Origin: Eupeodes corollae
Taxonomy: Eukaryota; Arthropoda; Insecta; Diptera; Syrphidae
DNA length: 64,000 nucleotides
Direction of reading: 5' to 3'
NCBI RefSeq assembly: GCF_945859685.1
Contig: NC_079147.1
Coordinates: 49,320,946-49,384,945, forward strand
Shown piece after piece: positions 11,591 through 23,026 of this stretch. The notes under the pieces are model-generated. The model was given only the letters and a program-made list of their open reading frames with translations. It was not told the origin of the DNA and did not search any database. The translations under genes and the position numbers were made by a program. Every line of letters begins with the position of its first letter. The stretch's first letter is position 1.

Positions 11591-14095
11591 CTTCCTGGCC
11601 AGGTAAAAGCTTTCAAAGTTGCGAAGCACCAACAAGCCTCGGATACGGACGGATTTACTGTTGACAACCAACGCAAACGAATAAAGGACAACGAACTTCG
11701 GATATGCACGTGGAATGTTAGGTCCCTTAACAGACCACGTGCGGCCGAAGAATTAGCGGAGGCCCTAGAACGATATAAAGCAGATATCACCGCCATCCAG
11801 GAAATACGATGGGATGGGCCGGTCAAAAAGAGGATGAAAAACTGCGATATTTACTATGGTGACTGCTACCACGAAAACCAACAGCGCTTATTTGGATGCG
11901 GATTCGTCATTGGAGCCAGACTTAGGCAAGAAGTCTTGAGCTATAGGTGCATCAATGAGCGCCTCATGACCATACGCATCAAGGCTAAATTCGGCAACAT
12001 TAGCCTGATATGCGCGCACGCCCCCACAGAAGAGAAAGACGACAACACCAAAGATATGTTCTTCGAGCTCTTAGACAAAACATATGAGCAGTGCCCTAGC
12101 TACGATATTAAAATAGTCCTGGGCGATTTTAATGCCAAGCTAGGAAGGGAAAACATCTTTGGTGGAATAATCGGGAAAAACAGCCTGCGCAACAACACTT
12201 CCGACAATGGATTCAGGCTCATAGATTTTGCTGCGGGGCGAAACGTCATGGTAGCCAGTACGCGTTTTCCACACCTCAACATCCACAAAGGAACTTGGAC
12301 TTCTCCAGATCAATCTACCGTCAACCAGATTGACCATATTGCGATCGACGCCAGACACGCTTCCAGCATTATGGATGTACGAACTTTCCGAGGAGCTAAC
12401 ATCGACTCGAACCACTACCTCGTTGCCAGGGTAGCACTTCGGATTTCCAGACCCAAGGCAAAACAGGGAGGTGCTGGGAGAAGATACAACGTCGAACGGC
12501 TACAATCGCCAGAGATCGCCAAATCCTTTTCCGACCGAGTGACAAGTAACCTCTCTCGAAGTTCTCTGCCGCCAACACAATGTATCGAAAACCAGTGGCA
12601 ACATTGCCAAGATGCAATCAGAGAAGCCGCCTCTGATGTGCTGGGTTTCAAACAGCCACCAACAAGGAACCCCTGGTTTGATGAGGAATGTCGGCAGGCA
12701 AATGCAGCCAAACAACAGGCACGCAAAGCGGCGCTGCATAAAAGGACGAGAGCTGCTCGTGAGCTCTATGAGCAGAAGAGGCGAGAGGAACGCCGACTTT
12801 TCAGAAGGAAAAACAGAGGGCATGAGAAGCGTGCGGTCGAAGATGTTGAGAGGTATAAAAGCAGGAATGAGGTTCGAAAGTTTTATGAACAGGTGAAACG
12901 AAATTCACAGGTACATAAACCTAGAACCGAAGGCTGCAAAGACGAAAGTGGAAACATCATAGTGGAACTGCAGTCAATGCTGAGGATATGGAAAGACCAC
13001 TTCTGCAGACTGTATAACGGCGACGAAGAACTGAATCCCGCTGTCAGGCAGGATGACCCATTCGATATAGACGAGGAAAGCCAACAATCCCGTCCTCCCG
13101 ACGAAGTAAAGATTGCCATATCTAAGTTGAAGTCTAATAAAGCCGCTGGAGCAGATGGCTTGAATGCCGAGCTCTTTAAAGCAGCTGGAGATAAGTTGGT
13201 TAGGAGCATGCACCAACTTATCTGTAAGATATGGTCGGAAGAAAACATGCCCGATGAATGGAACCTCAGTATTGTTTGCCCGATCCTGAAAAAAGGAGAC
13301 CCTCTAAACTGCACCAACTATAGAGGAATAAGTCTACTTAACATCGCCTATAAAATCTTCTCTGCCATAATATGTGAACGTCTAAAGCTCATCGTCAACA
13401 ACCTGATAGGTCCTTATCAGTGTGGTTTTAGACCAGGAAAGTCCACAGTTGATCAAATATTCACATTACGGCAGATCCTGGAAAAAACTCAAGAGCACCA
13501 AATCGACACCCACCATCTTTTCATCGATTTCAAGGCCGCATATGACAGCATCTACAGGGACGAGCTGTATAGAGCCATGTCTAGTTTTGGCATCCCTGCC
13601 AAACTCGTCCGTTTGTGCAGGATGACCATGGAGAATTCACGCTGCTCCATAAAGGTTGGAAACAACTTAACAGAACCTTTTGATGTCAAAAAAGGTTTTA
13701 GACAAGGTGATGCGCTGTCATGCGATTTTTTTTAATATCGTGCTTGAAAGAATAGTGCAGAGCTCACACGTCAACACTAGAGGCACTATCTTTCAAAAGT
13801 CTGTCCAATTACTGGCATATGCTGATGACATTGACATAATCGGAAGAACTCAGCGTGATGTCAATGGGGCTTTTGTGAGTATTGAGGCAGAGGCGGCAAA
13901 AATGGGTTTAACGGTTAATGAGGGCAAAACAAAGTACATGCTGTCGTCTAGAAAGGACATACAACACCGACGTTTTGGTCAAAACGTCACAATCGACAGA
14001 CGTACCTTTGAGGTAGTCAACTACTTCGTCTACCTAGGCTCCGCTGTAAACGCAGAAAACAACACCAGCGCTGAGATCAAACGAAGAATTGAAAA
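11591..14095 (+). pseudogene. RTE-clade retrotransposon ORF: endonuclease plus reverse transcriptase
   Basis: Best RTE copy in the window. The frame is open from 11591, although the first ATG is at 11834, inside the endonuclease domain. APE-type endonuclease motifs: ICTWNVRSL (about 11706), AIQEIRWDG (about 11790), GDFNAKLG (about 12123), DSNHYLV near 12405. RT motifs: SNKAAGADGLNAELFKAAG, CPILKKGDPLNCTNYRGISL, YQCGFRPGKSTVDQIF, LFIDFKAAYDSI (first Asp), KKGFRQGDALSCD. A run of eight T at about 13726-13733 shifts the frame; seven T would keep it open into NIVLERIVQSS and the intact LAYADDIDIIGRT (about 13814). The protein stops matching after SAEIKRRI at about 14090, where repeat B sequence begins, so thumb, C-terminus and 3' UTR are missing. 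Inactive as it stands. Confidence 0.9.
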
Positions 14096-14520
14096 TTTTG
14101 ACATTTCTCGATGCTTCAAAGCCAATAGAGTAGAAATAAAAGATTTTAAGGGAGATTTCTGTGCGTGCGTGGGTGCGTACATTCGTACGTTTGTACGTTC
14201 GTACGTCTGCACATAAAAATTGATTTTCGACTCAAATATCTTTTCAAAATTTTAAGATTATGGCTTCCAACTAATTTTATCTTATAAACAATATTGTTTT
14301 CAGCATTCAGTAAAAAGTAAGCTTCAAATGTTTGGTTTTTCATAAAAAAACGTTGCTTTTAATATTCTGCAAAATTTTTAGAAAGAACGAATTGACAATT
14401 TTTTTAACCAAAAATAAAAAAGCAAAACAAATTAATGAAAGTTGGTAAAAAATGACTTTCGACTCAAATTTCTTTGTTGGTCGAAGACAAAGCTTTTGCA
14501 ATGTGACATTGAACGAGTTT
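14086..14520 (+). repeat. Repeat B: partial head plus two internal units
   Basis: Starts with the repeat B head TTGAAAATTTTGACATTTCT, followed by a GTACGT-rich stretch (14166-14208) and then two AT-rich units recognised by TTTTCGACTCAAATATCTTT (14223) and its variant at about 14457. The later part of the head found in other copies (CCATAGCTCAAGAACCAG) is missing. The junction with the RTE element shares the bases GAATT. Confidence 0.7.
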
Positions 14521-14522
14521 CA

Positions 14523-16255
14523 TCATGAAATTTTCAATTCTGTTGATTCGAACCCCGTTGTATAGGACTCGTTAGAATATAAATGCACTATAGAAGATTG
14601 GGCTGTTCGATATAAGGTACAGCGTCGTAAACACTGCCACTTGAACACCCAAAACTTCAGCATCCGGGTAGGAGCAACTTTGAACCACGCAGGACAACCA
14701 TAAACGATCATCGGCTGTATGAGGGCCATGTAGCAAATTAGCTTCACTCTAAGGTCAAGCCGACTGCTGTAAAACATCCATTTTGTCAGTGCGAAGGCTC
14801 CTCTGGCCCTAATCAGAGCAGCATTTATATGTCTGTCGAAATATAAATACTGATCTAACCACATATCGAGGTGCTTTACTATACGTTTGCTCGCTAATGG
14901 CTGCCCGTGAAGATCAACGATGACCATCTTGCGCCAATTCTTGCACGTATCCCTCGTGGCCCTGACCAACGGAATTCAGAATAAAATTGTCTCCGACTTC
15001 TGGACATTTATTTTCAGTTTCTTGTCAAAATCACGCTACAAGAGAATTGTAATAAACTCAACCTTTCGTTCCGTTCTGTACGCAATTAGGTCGACTGCGA
15101 ACGCAGTTGCCTTTGTAAAACTTCCTATCAGATCGCTGGTGTAAATGCTGAAGAGAATCGGCGAATTCACAGCTCCCTATTGAAGACCATTGTAATGTGC
15201 ATTGTTCTTTTGATTTATTCCATCGGATATCAGAAACGAGTTTAGACGCAGCATGAATTGTGTCATGACCCGCCTTGAACCCGAACAGAGTTCATCCCGA
15301 ATTATTTTGCTGTCCGCAGCCTAATTAGTCAGAACCCTATTGATAATCTTTTCGGAAACTTTGCTAATGCTCGTAATTAGACATATCAACCGAAGATTTG
15401 ACGGGTTGGAGTAGTCCTTTCAATTTTTCGGGAGAGGATGAACCACAGCGGTCTTCCAATGCACTGGATAATATGCATTGTTGAAGAGTGTGGTGTAAAT
15501 GTCGATTGTCTCCATCGGTAAATGTCTTAGTACAACGTTGGATATACCATCGACACCTGGTGACTTTTTGTTTTTTATTGAGTTGAAGCTCAACCTTCGT
15601 CACTAAAAAGGGATTTGGTCGCGTTTGCTGGGTGATTATGGCATTTAAGAACCGCATGAAATCGCGGTTTTCAGATCGCCATTGTGTATCATATCATTTC
15701 GAAGGTAAAAGTGACTAAGTAGGGCTCTGTTTTCCAGGTCGTGGTTGGAGCAAATGCTAACACTCACCTTGTGCACTTGCTGGAAAGTAGCTCCCACCGC
15801 TTCCACTTTTTCCTTCCTATTTTCACTGTCCTGAGTAAGCCTCTGTTCTCTTCAGTTCTTTGGAGTTTCAGACACTCATTATGGTTCTTTTTTCTCAATA
15901 TCTTGTTAGTTTTAGGGAGCATACTAGGGTCACTGGATTTAACTGACCGGATCTTTCGGTCTCAGTACTTTTTAATTGATAACCTGTAGTTCTAATTAAT
16001 CAACAGATTGATATCTTTATTGACGACTTCAGTGTTCTAACCTCCATGTGGGTCTGTAACTCATCTGTACAAATTTTTGAGTCTTGTCAGTAAGTCAGTG
16101 TTGTGCTTACATAGTGCGTCAATAGTCTCGTTTCTGTAAGCGTCCATTTAGTGCCGTTCTTTGTACTTTAGTCCATCTATTGTTAATGTTGTTCTGTTGT
16201 TTGGTGGGGCTATGATACTCGAACGAAGTTCTCTCGCTATGGCCTCTTTTCAGAA
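14523..16255 (-). pseudogene. Jockey-like non-LTR retrotransposon, decayed
   Basis: Minus-strand order: coding remnants before the RT (RKEKVEAVGATFQQVHKV, about 15800), TQQTRPNPFLVTKVE (about 15600), a fingers remnant ending SKVSEKIINRVL (about 15340), AVNSPILFSIYTSDLIGSF (about 15150), then FAVD where FADD is expected (about 15100), and a long C-terminal block from 14969 with LVRATRDTCKNW, VKHLDMWLD, MALIQPMIVYGCPAWF and LRRCTL. The segment with the first catalytic Asp is deleted and the second motif is mutated, so it is inactive. Jockey assignment is from the PMIVYGCPAWF and YTSDLI motifs. The 5' part above about 16000 is too decayed to delimit. Confidence 0.8.
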
Positions 16256-16262
16256 ACGCATC

Positions 16263-16520
16263 TTACTGTAATTGAAAGAGTGCGTTGCAATGTATGCCTC
16301 CAACACCACGCGTTCCTTCGAAATCTGCATTACAGCAGCCCATTCCTTGACACCATTTGGGCGTAGCAAAATCTAGGATCCACGAACTTTTGTGTTGGAG
16401 CCTTTCGAATTGTTCGACTTCTTTCGGCTTATTGAATGGCCTATTTTTACTTAATATCAAGGACCTTAGGGTAACCCCTATAGCTACAGTCCAACGCACT
16501 AACCATCAGGCCACCAGTAA
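16263..16520 (-). repeat. Unclassified repeat fragment with a SINE-like box A end
   Basis: At 16484-16515 the minus strand reads GGTGGCCTGATGGTTAGTGC GTTGGACTGTA in two adjoining parts, matching the tRNA-like head (box A side) of the SINE family seen elsewhere in the window. The rest, down to 16263, does not match the SINE body and contains no box B. It may be a chimera or a fragment of another tRNA-derived element. A 78-codon open frame spans it but resembles nothing I know. Confidence 0.35.
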
Positions 16521-16534
16521 CATACATTTATCAA

Positions 16535-17450
16535 ACAAAAAAAGAGGCTGGGATGCGACCCACACTGATAACTTCCCATCCCGTCTGTCGATTTGTCTTG
16601 CTTAAAAGTTTGTCTATATGTACTCGTAGCAATTTTTACCAAATTTGCGCACTATTTTTTGTAGATTTTATTTTTTATGAAAAAAACGGACTGTTGGATT
16701 TTTGTATAAAAATTACTGAATATTGAAAACAATATTTTCTCTGAAATAAAATAAGTTTGAAGCCAATATTTTTAATTTTTGAAAAGCAATTTGAGCCGAA
16801 AATAAATTTTTACCAAGTTTTAGTATTGTTTTTTTTAGAGTTTTATTTTTTGTAAAAAAACTGTCAATTCGATTTTTTTAAAAATTTTTCCAAATGTTGA
16901 AAACAATATTTCTTATAAGATAAAATTAGTTTGAACTCAATATTTAAAATTTTTGAAGAGATATTTGAGTCGAAAATCAATTTTTACCAACTTTCATACA
17001 TTTTTTTTCAGATTTTTATTTTTTGTAAGAAAACTGTCAATTCGATTTTTCTCAAAGTTTGTTCTAATGTTGAAAACAATATTTCTTATAAAAAAAAATT
17101 AGTAAGAACCTATTATCTCAAAGTTTTTAAAAGATATTTGAGTCGAAAATCATTTTTTACGAACTTTTGTTAATTTTTTTTTCGGTTTTAAATTTTTTGT
17201 ACAAAAACTGTCAAATCGATTTTTTTCAAACTTTGACTGAATGTTGACAACAAGGTGTTTTGAAAGATAAAAGTAAATTAAAGCCAATATCTCAAAGTTT
17301 TGAAAAGATAATTGAGTCGAAAATCAATTTTTACCAACTTTTATACTTTTTTTTTTAGGTTTTTATTTTTTGTAAAAAAACTGTCAATTAGATTTTTCTC
17401 AAAATTTTATCAGATGTCAAAAACATTATTCTTCGTTGCTTATTTGTCGT
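16535..17450 (-). repeat. Repeat B: tail plus tandem 174-bp units, head missing
   Basis: The repeat B tail (plus strand GATGCGACCCACACTGATAA, then GTCTGTCGATTTGTCTTGCT) at 16552-16605 is followed by an AT-rich array. The phrase TTGAGYCGAAAATMAATTTT recurs at 16791, 16965, 17138 and 17312, a spacing of 174, 173 and 174 bp. Units contain a T-run, then CTGTCAAT(T/C)CGAT and GTTGAAAACAATATT. The copy ends at about 17440 (CTTCGTTGC) without the head module. No coding potential. Confidence 0.8.
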
Positions 17451-17697
17451 CATAATTACATTGAAAGAAGGTTTACGAACTTTGGAGGTTACTTTATTAT
17501 GTTAATTAACACAAAAATTTAGTTCACTTAGTGTACTCAAGAGGTTAAGCATTTAAAATTGACACTTTAACTAAAAGAGAGCATTTATTAAGTTAAAACA
17601 AAAGGTTTGACACGAAAGAAGATCAATAACTATAATAAAGCAGGTGTACCACAAGATTGTATCGTAGGACCAGTCATATTTCTTATAATGGCAACAT
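17451..17697. other. Spacer, nothing recognised
   Basis: Short AT-rich stretch between repeat B and the MITE-like element; no gene or repeat seen. Confidence 0.4.
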
Positions 17698-18042
17698 GCT
17701 GAAACACATACACGCTTCACCTTCGGCTTCGTCTGCGTTACGTTAGGCCTGCTTCGAGGTTGCTTTGAATGACATGTCTATTATTTCATCCCTCCAAAGA
17801 GCAAATATTTTGCTTGTTGACATTTTTTTACAGCTGATGAGCTGTCAGACAAAGCAAATGTTCAGATAATTGAACTAGAGCTTCCGTTTGGAGTCACATT
17901 ACGTTACATTACGTTCTTTTCCTTACGATTGTCAAACGAAACGTGAGGTCGAAGCTCCATTGTGATAGCATGCATTGAATTCCTATGGTTGAACTCGTAA
18001 ACGTCAGGCGAAGCCGAAGCTGAAGCGTGTTTGTGTTTCAGC
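17698..18042. mobile_element. MITE-like element with about 40-bp terminal inverted repeats
   Basis: The left end GCTGAAACACATACACGCTT matches the inverse of the right end, which read inward is GCTGAAACACAAACACGCTT. Similarity continues through TTCGGCTTCG to about 40 bp in total. Length about 345 bp, with no transposase frame. Inner sequence also has inverted symmetry (AGCTGATGAGCT near 17832; ACATTACGTTACATTACGTT near 17900), so it may fold back further. A CAT trinucleotide sits on both sides (17695-17697 and 18043-18045) and could be a 3-bp target duplication, but so short a match may be chance. Superfamily unknown. Confidence 0.7.
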
Positions 18043-19947
18043 CATAAACTATTTGTATTAAAATGCATTTAATCATTATCTAATTTTTAATCCAAATATA
18101 AAATGATTTAATTGCTAGCTATTTCCTTTTAAGTGATAAATTATCTTTACTGAAATGATTCAGCTCCGTAACATCCTGTTATTTCAATAAAACGTTTGTT
18201 AATTTTGCTACAAATTTAAAATTCATCAGCTGCTTAAAAGTAACCTTCATTTAGTAGAAAATTAGCTTTTCATTCCCAAAAGAAAATTTACCGACCTATT
18301 TTACTTGTCAAAGTTAGAGGCATCTATCATAATGAAGGAAACATTATTTATGTATAACTCACATTCACTTCATGTTAAAGAATTTGCTTCAAATATTAAA
18401 ATCTTCCTCATTATAATGTACTGTACTTTATCATAACACCTTAGTACTTTGTCATAGATATTAAATATCAACCTATTTATTATTTCCCAACTTCTTCGTT
18501 TAATATTTTACCAAAAAACAAATACACAAAAGGGGAGAGAAAGGAAGAACATGTCGAAGATTTTTCATCACTTCATGGTTTCATTATTTTATCAGCGGCA
18601 AATTCTTTTTTGCTGTTATTTTGGCTGATATCATCTCCATCTTTCATCTTCCCATATCCCATATCCTCCTAATTTTCTGGCTACAAACCATATACAACAA
18701 ACTAACCCCATTTGTTGGTACGAACCAAGTATTTACCGGTAATATGCTAATCTATCTATAATGCCTAGGAAACCTCTATTACCATAATAACCATGAAATA
18801 TATTATAACGGCAACTGTGTTTAATGTTCTAGAGAAATGCTTTATTGCCGTCACTTGTTGACGTACTTAGGCGTGAGTTATTAAAAGATAAATCTTTGCT
18901 TGGAAAATATCACAAAGTATCTTTAAATCCACATTAGGGCGGTGCGGTGGTGGAGCTATGTAAAGCAGAAACGGGAACGGTGCAGGTATATATCTGAACC
19001 TACCTCATCTTGTCATATTATATATTTTAAACGGGAATAAAATATGCCAACAACGGAATATATAATGAGGCCCCAAAAACCAAGACTGTCAAAATGGAAC
19101 ACGTGATTTTTATTTTGCCACTTTTTGTTTTGGCCAATTAAAAGCAAGTCTAAGACTATGGTGGTTTTGTGTGTGGTTTTAACTGAAATCAGTGATTTCA
19201 AAGTCACTGTCATGTCTGCTACACGGCGCGCGGCGGTGATGGCGGGGACCACCAAGGCTCCCGCATATAACCAAGCCAACCATCAACGATCTCACATTGT
19301 TCTTCTTTGCTGAACTGATTCGACTGTCATTAGGCAGCTTTATGCTTTGTGTGGCAGAAATTAAAATGGAAAATATAAATTCTAAAACATCATACGGCCT
19401 ATTTAGACCGCCATCGCCCGCCGCAGTCACAGCACCAGAATATGCATAGACTGGGTTAAATGGTTTAGCACTAAAATGGGTATAATTATATATGAAGGTA
19501 GGTCTACAACTGATGGTAATGACTTTCATATTTACAGGTGCTGTGTTTCGTGCAAATGAATCACGCATACTCATACTTTCTTAGGATACAGAAGATTTTC
19601 AAAAATTGCTTCAAGGTTGAAATATGCGATGGAAAACATTATAAATAGGCCATCAACAACAAGTAAAAGAAATTAGGTCTCTAACGTTGGGAAGTTTTGG
19701 GTTTTTCATTATTAGAATGAAAATTAATTACTGTTGGCTTTTAATGGTTTCAATTAATTCTATAAATGGCGCTGGATTGCTCCATTTTAAATGAGTTTCT
19801 TAAAAAATTGTTTTTAAACTTGCTACACAATTCTTAGTTATTTTATTATTGAATCTAATGTGTATGTATCCAGTCTTGTAAAGTGAGATTTCTTAAGAGC
19901 TATCGGAAACTAAAAACAAGCATTTGATTTCATAGGTTACGCAAAAC
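18043..19947. other. Intergenic DNA with a less AT-rich block at about 18.9-19.6 kb
   Basis: No transposon motif. 18935-19450 is less AT-rich and contains GGCGGTGCGGTGGTGGAG and CACGGCGCGCGGCGGTGATG. Open frames on both strands overlap here (minus 19179-19574, 131 codons; minus 19013-19279; plus 19125-19313), but none has a recognisable domain and mutual overlap suggests compositional openness rather than coding. Possible unique host DNA. Confidence 0.4.
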
Positions 19948-20105
19948 AAGGTTATGCAACAGTCCGTTGAGAACTAGGGAATAATTACTTACAACTCTTA
20001 ACCATTCCTGTGTGCGAGTACTGTTGTCAGGGATGGAGGAGACCTGAAGTTTTAAGCCGAATGACAACATGACAGTCCAACGCATTATCATGCCACGGGT
20101 ACTAC
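19948..20105 (-). repeat. tRNA-derived SINE, copy 2 with internal deletion
   Basis: The minus strand starts GTAGTACCCGTGGCATGATA and ends in a body/3' region matching the 20.3-kb copy. About 130 bp between the box A region and AATTCGGCTTAAAA-type body sequence is missing, so box B is gone. It lies about 190 bp from copy 3 in the same orientation. Confidence 0.75.
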
Positions 20106-20295
20106 TGAATTGATAGTATGGCCGATATTATTTACGATTTGACGATTACTTCATGCAAAGGTTGTCTAACAATTTTGCCAGTAACTTACACATAACAGCT
20201 TACATATTGGCTTACATCGGTTGGTCAGTCGAAGCGGTCTTTTCGCTTTAGACATAAGTCTTAACTTAGCATCATAAAACTTAGTCGATAAATCT

Positions 20296-20603
20296 ATAAA
20301 TAAATAAATTGGGTGGCGCAACAGTCCCTTTGAGAACTAGGGCCTAGTGACTGACAACTCTCAACCATTCCTGTGTGGGAGTACTGCTGTCAGGGATGGA
20401 ATTGACCTACAGTTTTAAGCCGAATCCGAATGTCAAATTTATGAAAGCACTTTTCATGACAAGAATACTCTTGGAGAATTTATCAATTCCTCGAAAGAGG
20501 CAGTACAGGTGAAAAAAACTTTAGGTGGCATAGGCAGGGATCGAACCCAAGACCTCTTGCATGACAGTCCATTACACTAGCCATCATGCCACGGGTACTA
20601 CGG
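20296..20603 (-). repeat. tRNA-derived SINE, full-length copy 3
   Basis: Minus strand: head GTAGTACCCGTGGCATGATG (box-A-like TGGCATGATGGCTAGTG), box-B-like GGGTTCGATCCCTGCC about 35 bp later, a body with TTTCGAGGAATTGATAAATT and TTCTTGTCATGAAAAGTGCT, and the 3' end GACTGTTGCGCCACCCAATT followed by a TTTATTTATTTA tail. Imperfect 12-bp target duplication: GTCGATAAATCT (20284-20295) and GTCGAGATATCT (20604-20615), 10 of 12 matching, so an older insertion. A/B boxes imply RNA polymerase III transcription; mobilisation would depend on a partner LINE. Confidence 0.9.
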
Positions 20604-20615
20604 GTCGAGATATCT

Positions 20616-22439
20616 AGGCGGAGAAATAAACTGTTCACCGAAATCAAATCATGAAAATCATTTCTTCCATTTGCACACAAAAATGGTTTCTTATCATCGC
20701 ACGGTAACGCTCACAATTCACAGTAACGTTGCGATTCCGATTCGAATTACCTTTGAAAAATTACGGCCCAATAATTCAGACAGACCGTAACATATAACAA
20801 ACAGTGACTCTTTCTGGATACAAGGTAGATCTCACAGTGTTTTGCCAGGCGTTCGATGAAAAATTTTGAACTTTGGCTAAAGCTTCAAGAGCCAGCTGTA
20901 TCTTGAAATGCTTCACACTCAAATCCGGAGCAATGAAATGAAGCCAAGTGAACAGTTAAATCATTCCTCAAAATTTCCACATAAGAAGTGATAATTGAAA
21001 GAAATCAATAGTTCACGATCATCTGTAATACTGGTCGATATACGATATTTTCATCAGTTCCCATTCTATCCAAGCTATTTTCGTGCGTAAGACGTTTCAT
21101 GATTAAATAAGTGTCCAAACTGAAGATGTTTGACAGTGACACAAAATTTATAAAACCAAGAAAAAAAAAACTGCTTTATAAAAGAGTTTTGTGAGAAATG
21201 TTTCAGCAGATATTAAAGTCAATATTGACATTATATCATGCATCGTTTAGAAGTTGAAAAATGCTCAATGCTATCAAATTTTGGAATAGGTTAGTAACCG
21301 AGATTGTAAGATTATACATTTTTCACAGATTTGTCTGAAATGTTTTACAGGCGCATGAAATTATAAAACTTTGCAAAACAATTTGAACACACAGTTTTTC
21401 ATTGAATCTTATTCGGCTATTGTCAGACCGTTGATAGTTGAATATAAAAATTGTTTGTATTTAGCTTTAGTCATAAAAAATATCGGTAACAAATGATTTA
21501 ATTATTTCTGATTTACTGAATTAATCTAATTCGAAATTATGTTGATTAATAAGTAAAAAGTGGTGAGTGATGTCAACTTATGCTTATATTATAAAGCTGA
21601 AGAGTTTGATTGTTTGTTTGTTTGCTTGTTTGTTTGCGCTTATCTCAGGAACTACTTGCCTATTTTAAGAAATTATTTCATTGTTAGAAAGCCCTTTTAT
21701 TAGTGAAAGCTTAAGGCTGTATATATACATCTAAGACACTAAGACTATTATAAGTGGAGCACCAATAAAGAATGTTCAAAATCAAACATTTTTTCTAAAC
21801 TGCTAAAGATGCGGGTACTGTTAAAGTTTTGATTTAATAATTCATCACAGAATTTATTATTCTCCTTTAGAAGGTCTAACTTAAAAATCCTCGACATCAT
21901 ATGTTTCACTTTGTACCCTTTTTTTAGTATAAACAAATTTATTTTAAAATAAACCATGTGAGTACCGTCGCTGGGCGTATATTTATTTTGAAAATTAAAT
22001 GAATCACAATCGTTATATTAGTTGTGTGTTTGTGGCGAATGTAGACCAGTTTTCTGATCCATCAGCTTTTAAAAGTGTTTGTTTAAATACGGCAACAGCG
22101 ACTCAAGATGAATTCAGTCCAAAGTTCTTATTTAAAAAAAAAGTTTAACAATGTGGTTACATTGATTTTAAGTCTTATTAAGAATGTGGAATCTTTTTCC
22201 CAAGTTTATGTTTTGACTAACTCCATTTCCTGTCTTATTTGGCTTGGTATTTTTTATAATCTCTATAAATTTAGCCTAGAAATAATTGTTGGAAAGATTT
22301 TAAAAAACTACGCCTTTTATTTAAAAAGTAAGTCATAAAAGCGCTTTATACCGAGTTTTATGATTTTTTGTAATCAACTCAATTAAATATACGATCTTAT
22401 TGATTTTGATACGTAAAAAAACATCAATTAAATTTGAGG
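20616..22439. other. Intergenic DNA with a GTTT/GCTT-repeat element end near 21.6 kb
   Basis: Mostly AT-rich DNA without motifs. At 21593-21735 the sequence TATAAAGCTGAAGAGTTTGA is followed by repeated TTGTTTGT, then ATCTCAGGAACTACTTGCCT and TTGTTAGAAAGCCCTTTTAT. From memory this arrangement is common in dispersed arthropod repeats, but I cannot name the family. Nothing else stands out. Confidence 0.35.
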
Positions 22440-23026
22440 AGATTAGCTGTAAAGCCCGTGTAGTTCGTCATTGTATCTTCTCATTCACTCTCCATCTATG
22501 CAGACACATGATTCATTTTTCTTTCGAAGTATCTTAAGGCGCTCTCCTCTTTGTTTGACAGGGCCTCAGCGCCATAAATAAGAACTGAGATAATGATGGG
22601 GACTTAGATGCTCGAAAGAATACTTTACTACTCAAATCTAAAGAAGCAGCGATTTGCAAGAGTTATTCTTCATTTGATTTCAGAGCTCGTGCCGTTGTCT
22701 GAATTTATAGCGGTGTCTTAGTAGACAAAATCCTTAACAACCTCAAAGTTAGAGCTGTCTATGTTGGTGTTTTGTCCAAGACGTCACTTACACTTTTATC
22801 TTCTTTTTATGTCAATATTATCGGCGTATCCGAGTTATTGGATAGACCTTTGGAAGATTGTGCTTCTGGTGTTGAGTTTTGCACAATTTTTTTTAGAACG
22901 ATGTTGAAAAAGTCGCATGACAAATCAAATGCATCGGTGAGATCTTCTCCCACTTTGATGAATTCTCTTTCGTCATTCTGCACAAGTTTGACAGAGATGA
23001 TATGCATACGTCAAAAAAAGAGTTAA
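22440..23026 (-). pseudogene. RTE-related retrotransposon fragment (palm/thumb to C-terminus)
   Basis: Minus strand from 23007: SVKLVQNDEREFIKVGEDLT, then LSCDFFNIVLKKIVQN, as in the RTE element at 13.7 kb (LSCDFFNIVLERIVQS form). Further on, SSNFEVVKDFVY, then EIK and RITLANRCFFR, PIIISVLIYGAEAL, ending near 22450. The block with YADD is missing, and there are several stops. It is a second, diverged RTE lineage compared with the 11-14 kb copy. Truncated at both ends. Confidence 0.7.

Noticed and set aside
12100..13317. Long minus-strand frames inside the RTE endonuclease/RT region
   Set aside because: They are antisense shadows of the plus-strand RTE frame, which has clear motifs.
16791..17330. 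A CRISPR-like array
   Set aside because: The 174-bp periodicity has no short direct repeats with unique spacers, the units are similar throughout, and the context is eukaryotic.
19179..19574. 131-codon minus-strand frame as a gene
   Set aside because: Frames are open on both strands over the same less AT-rich block and the translation resembles no protein; kept as unassigned DNA.
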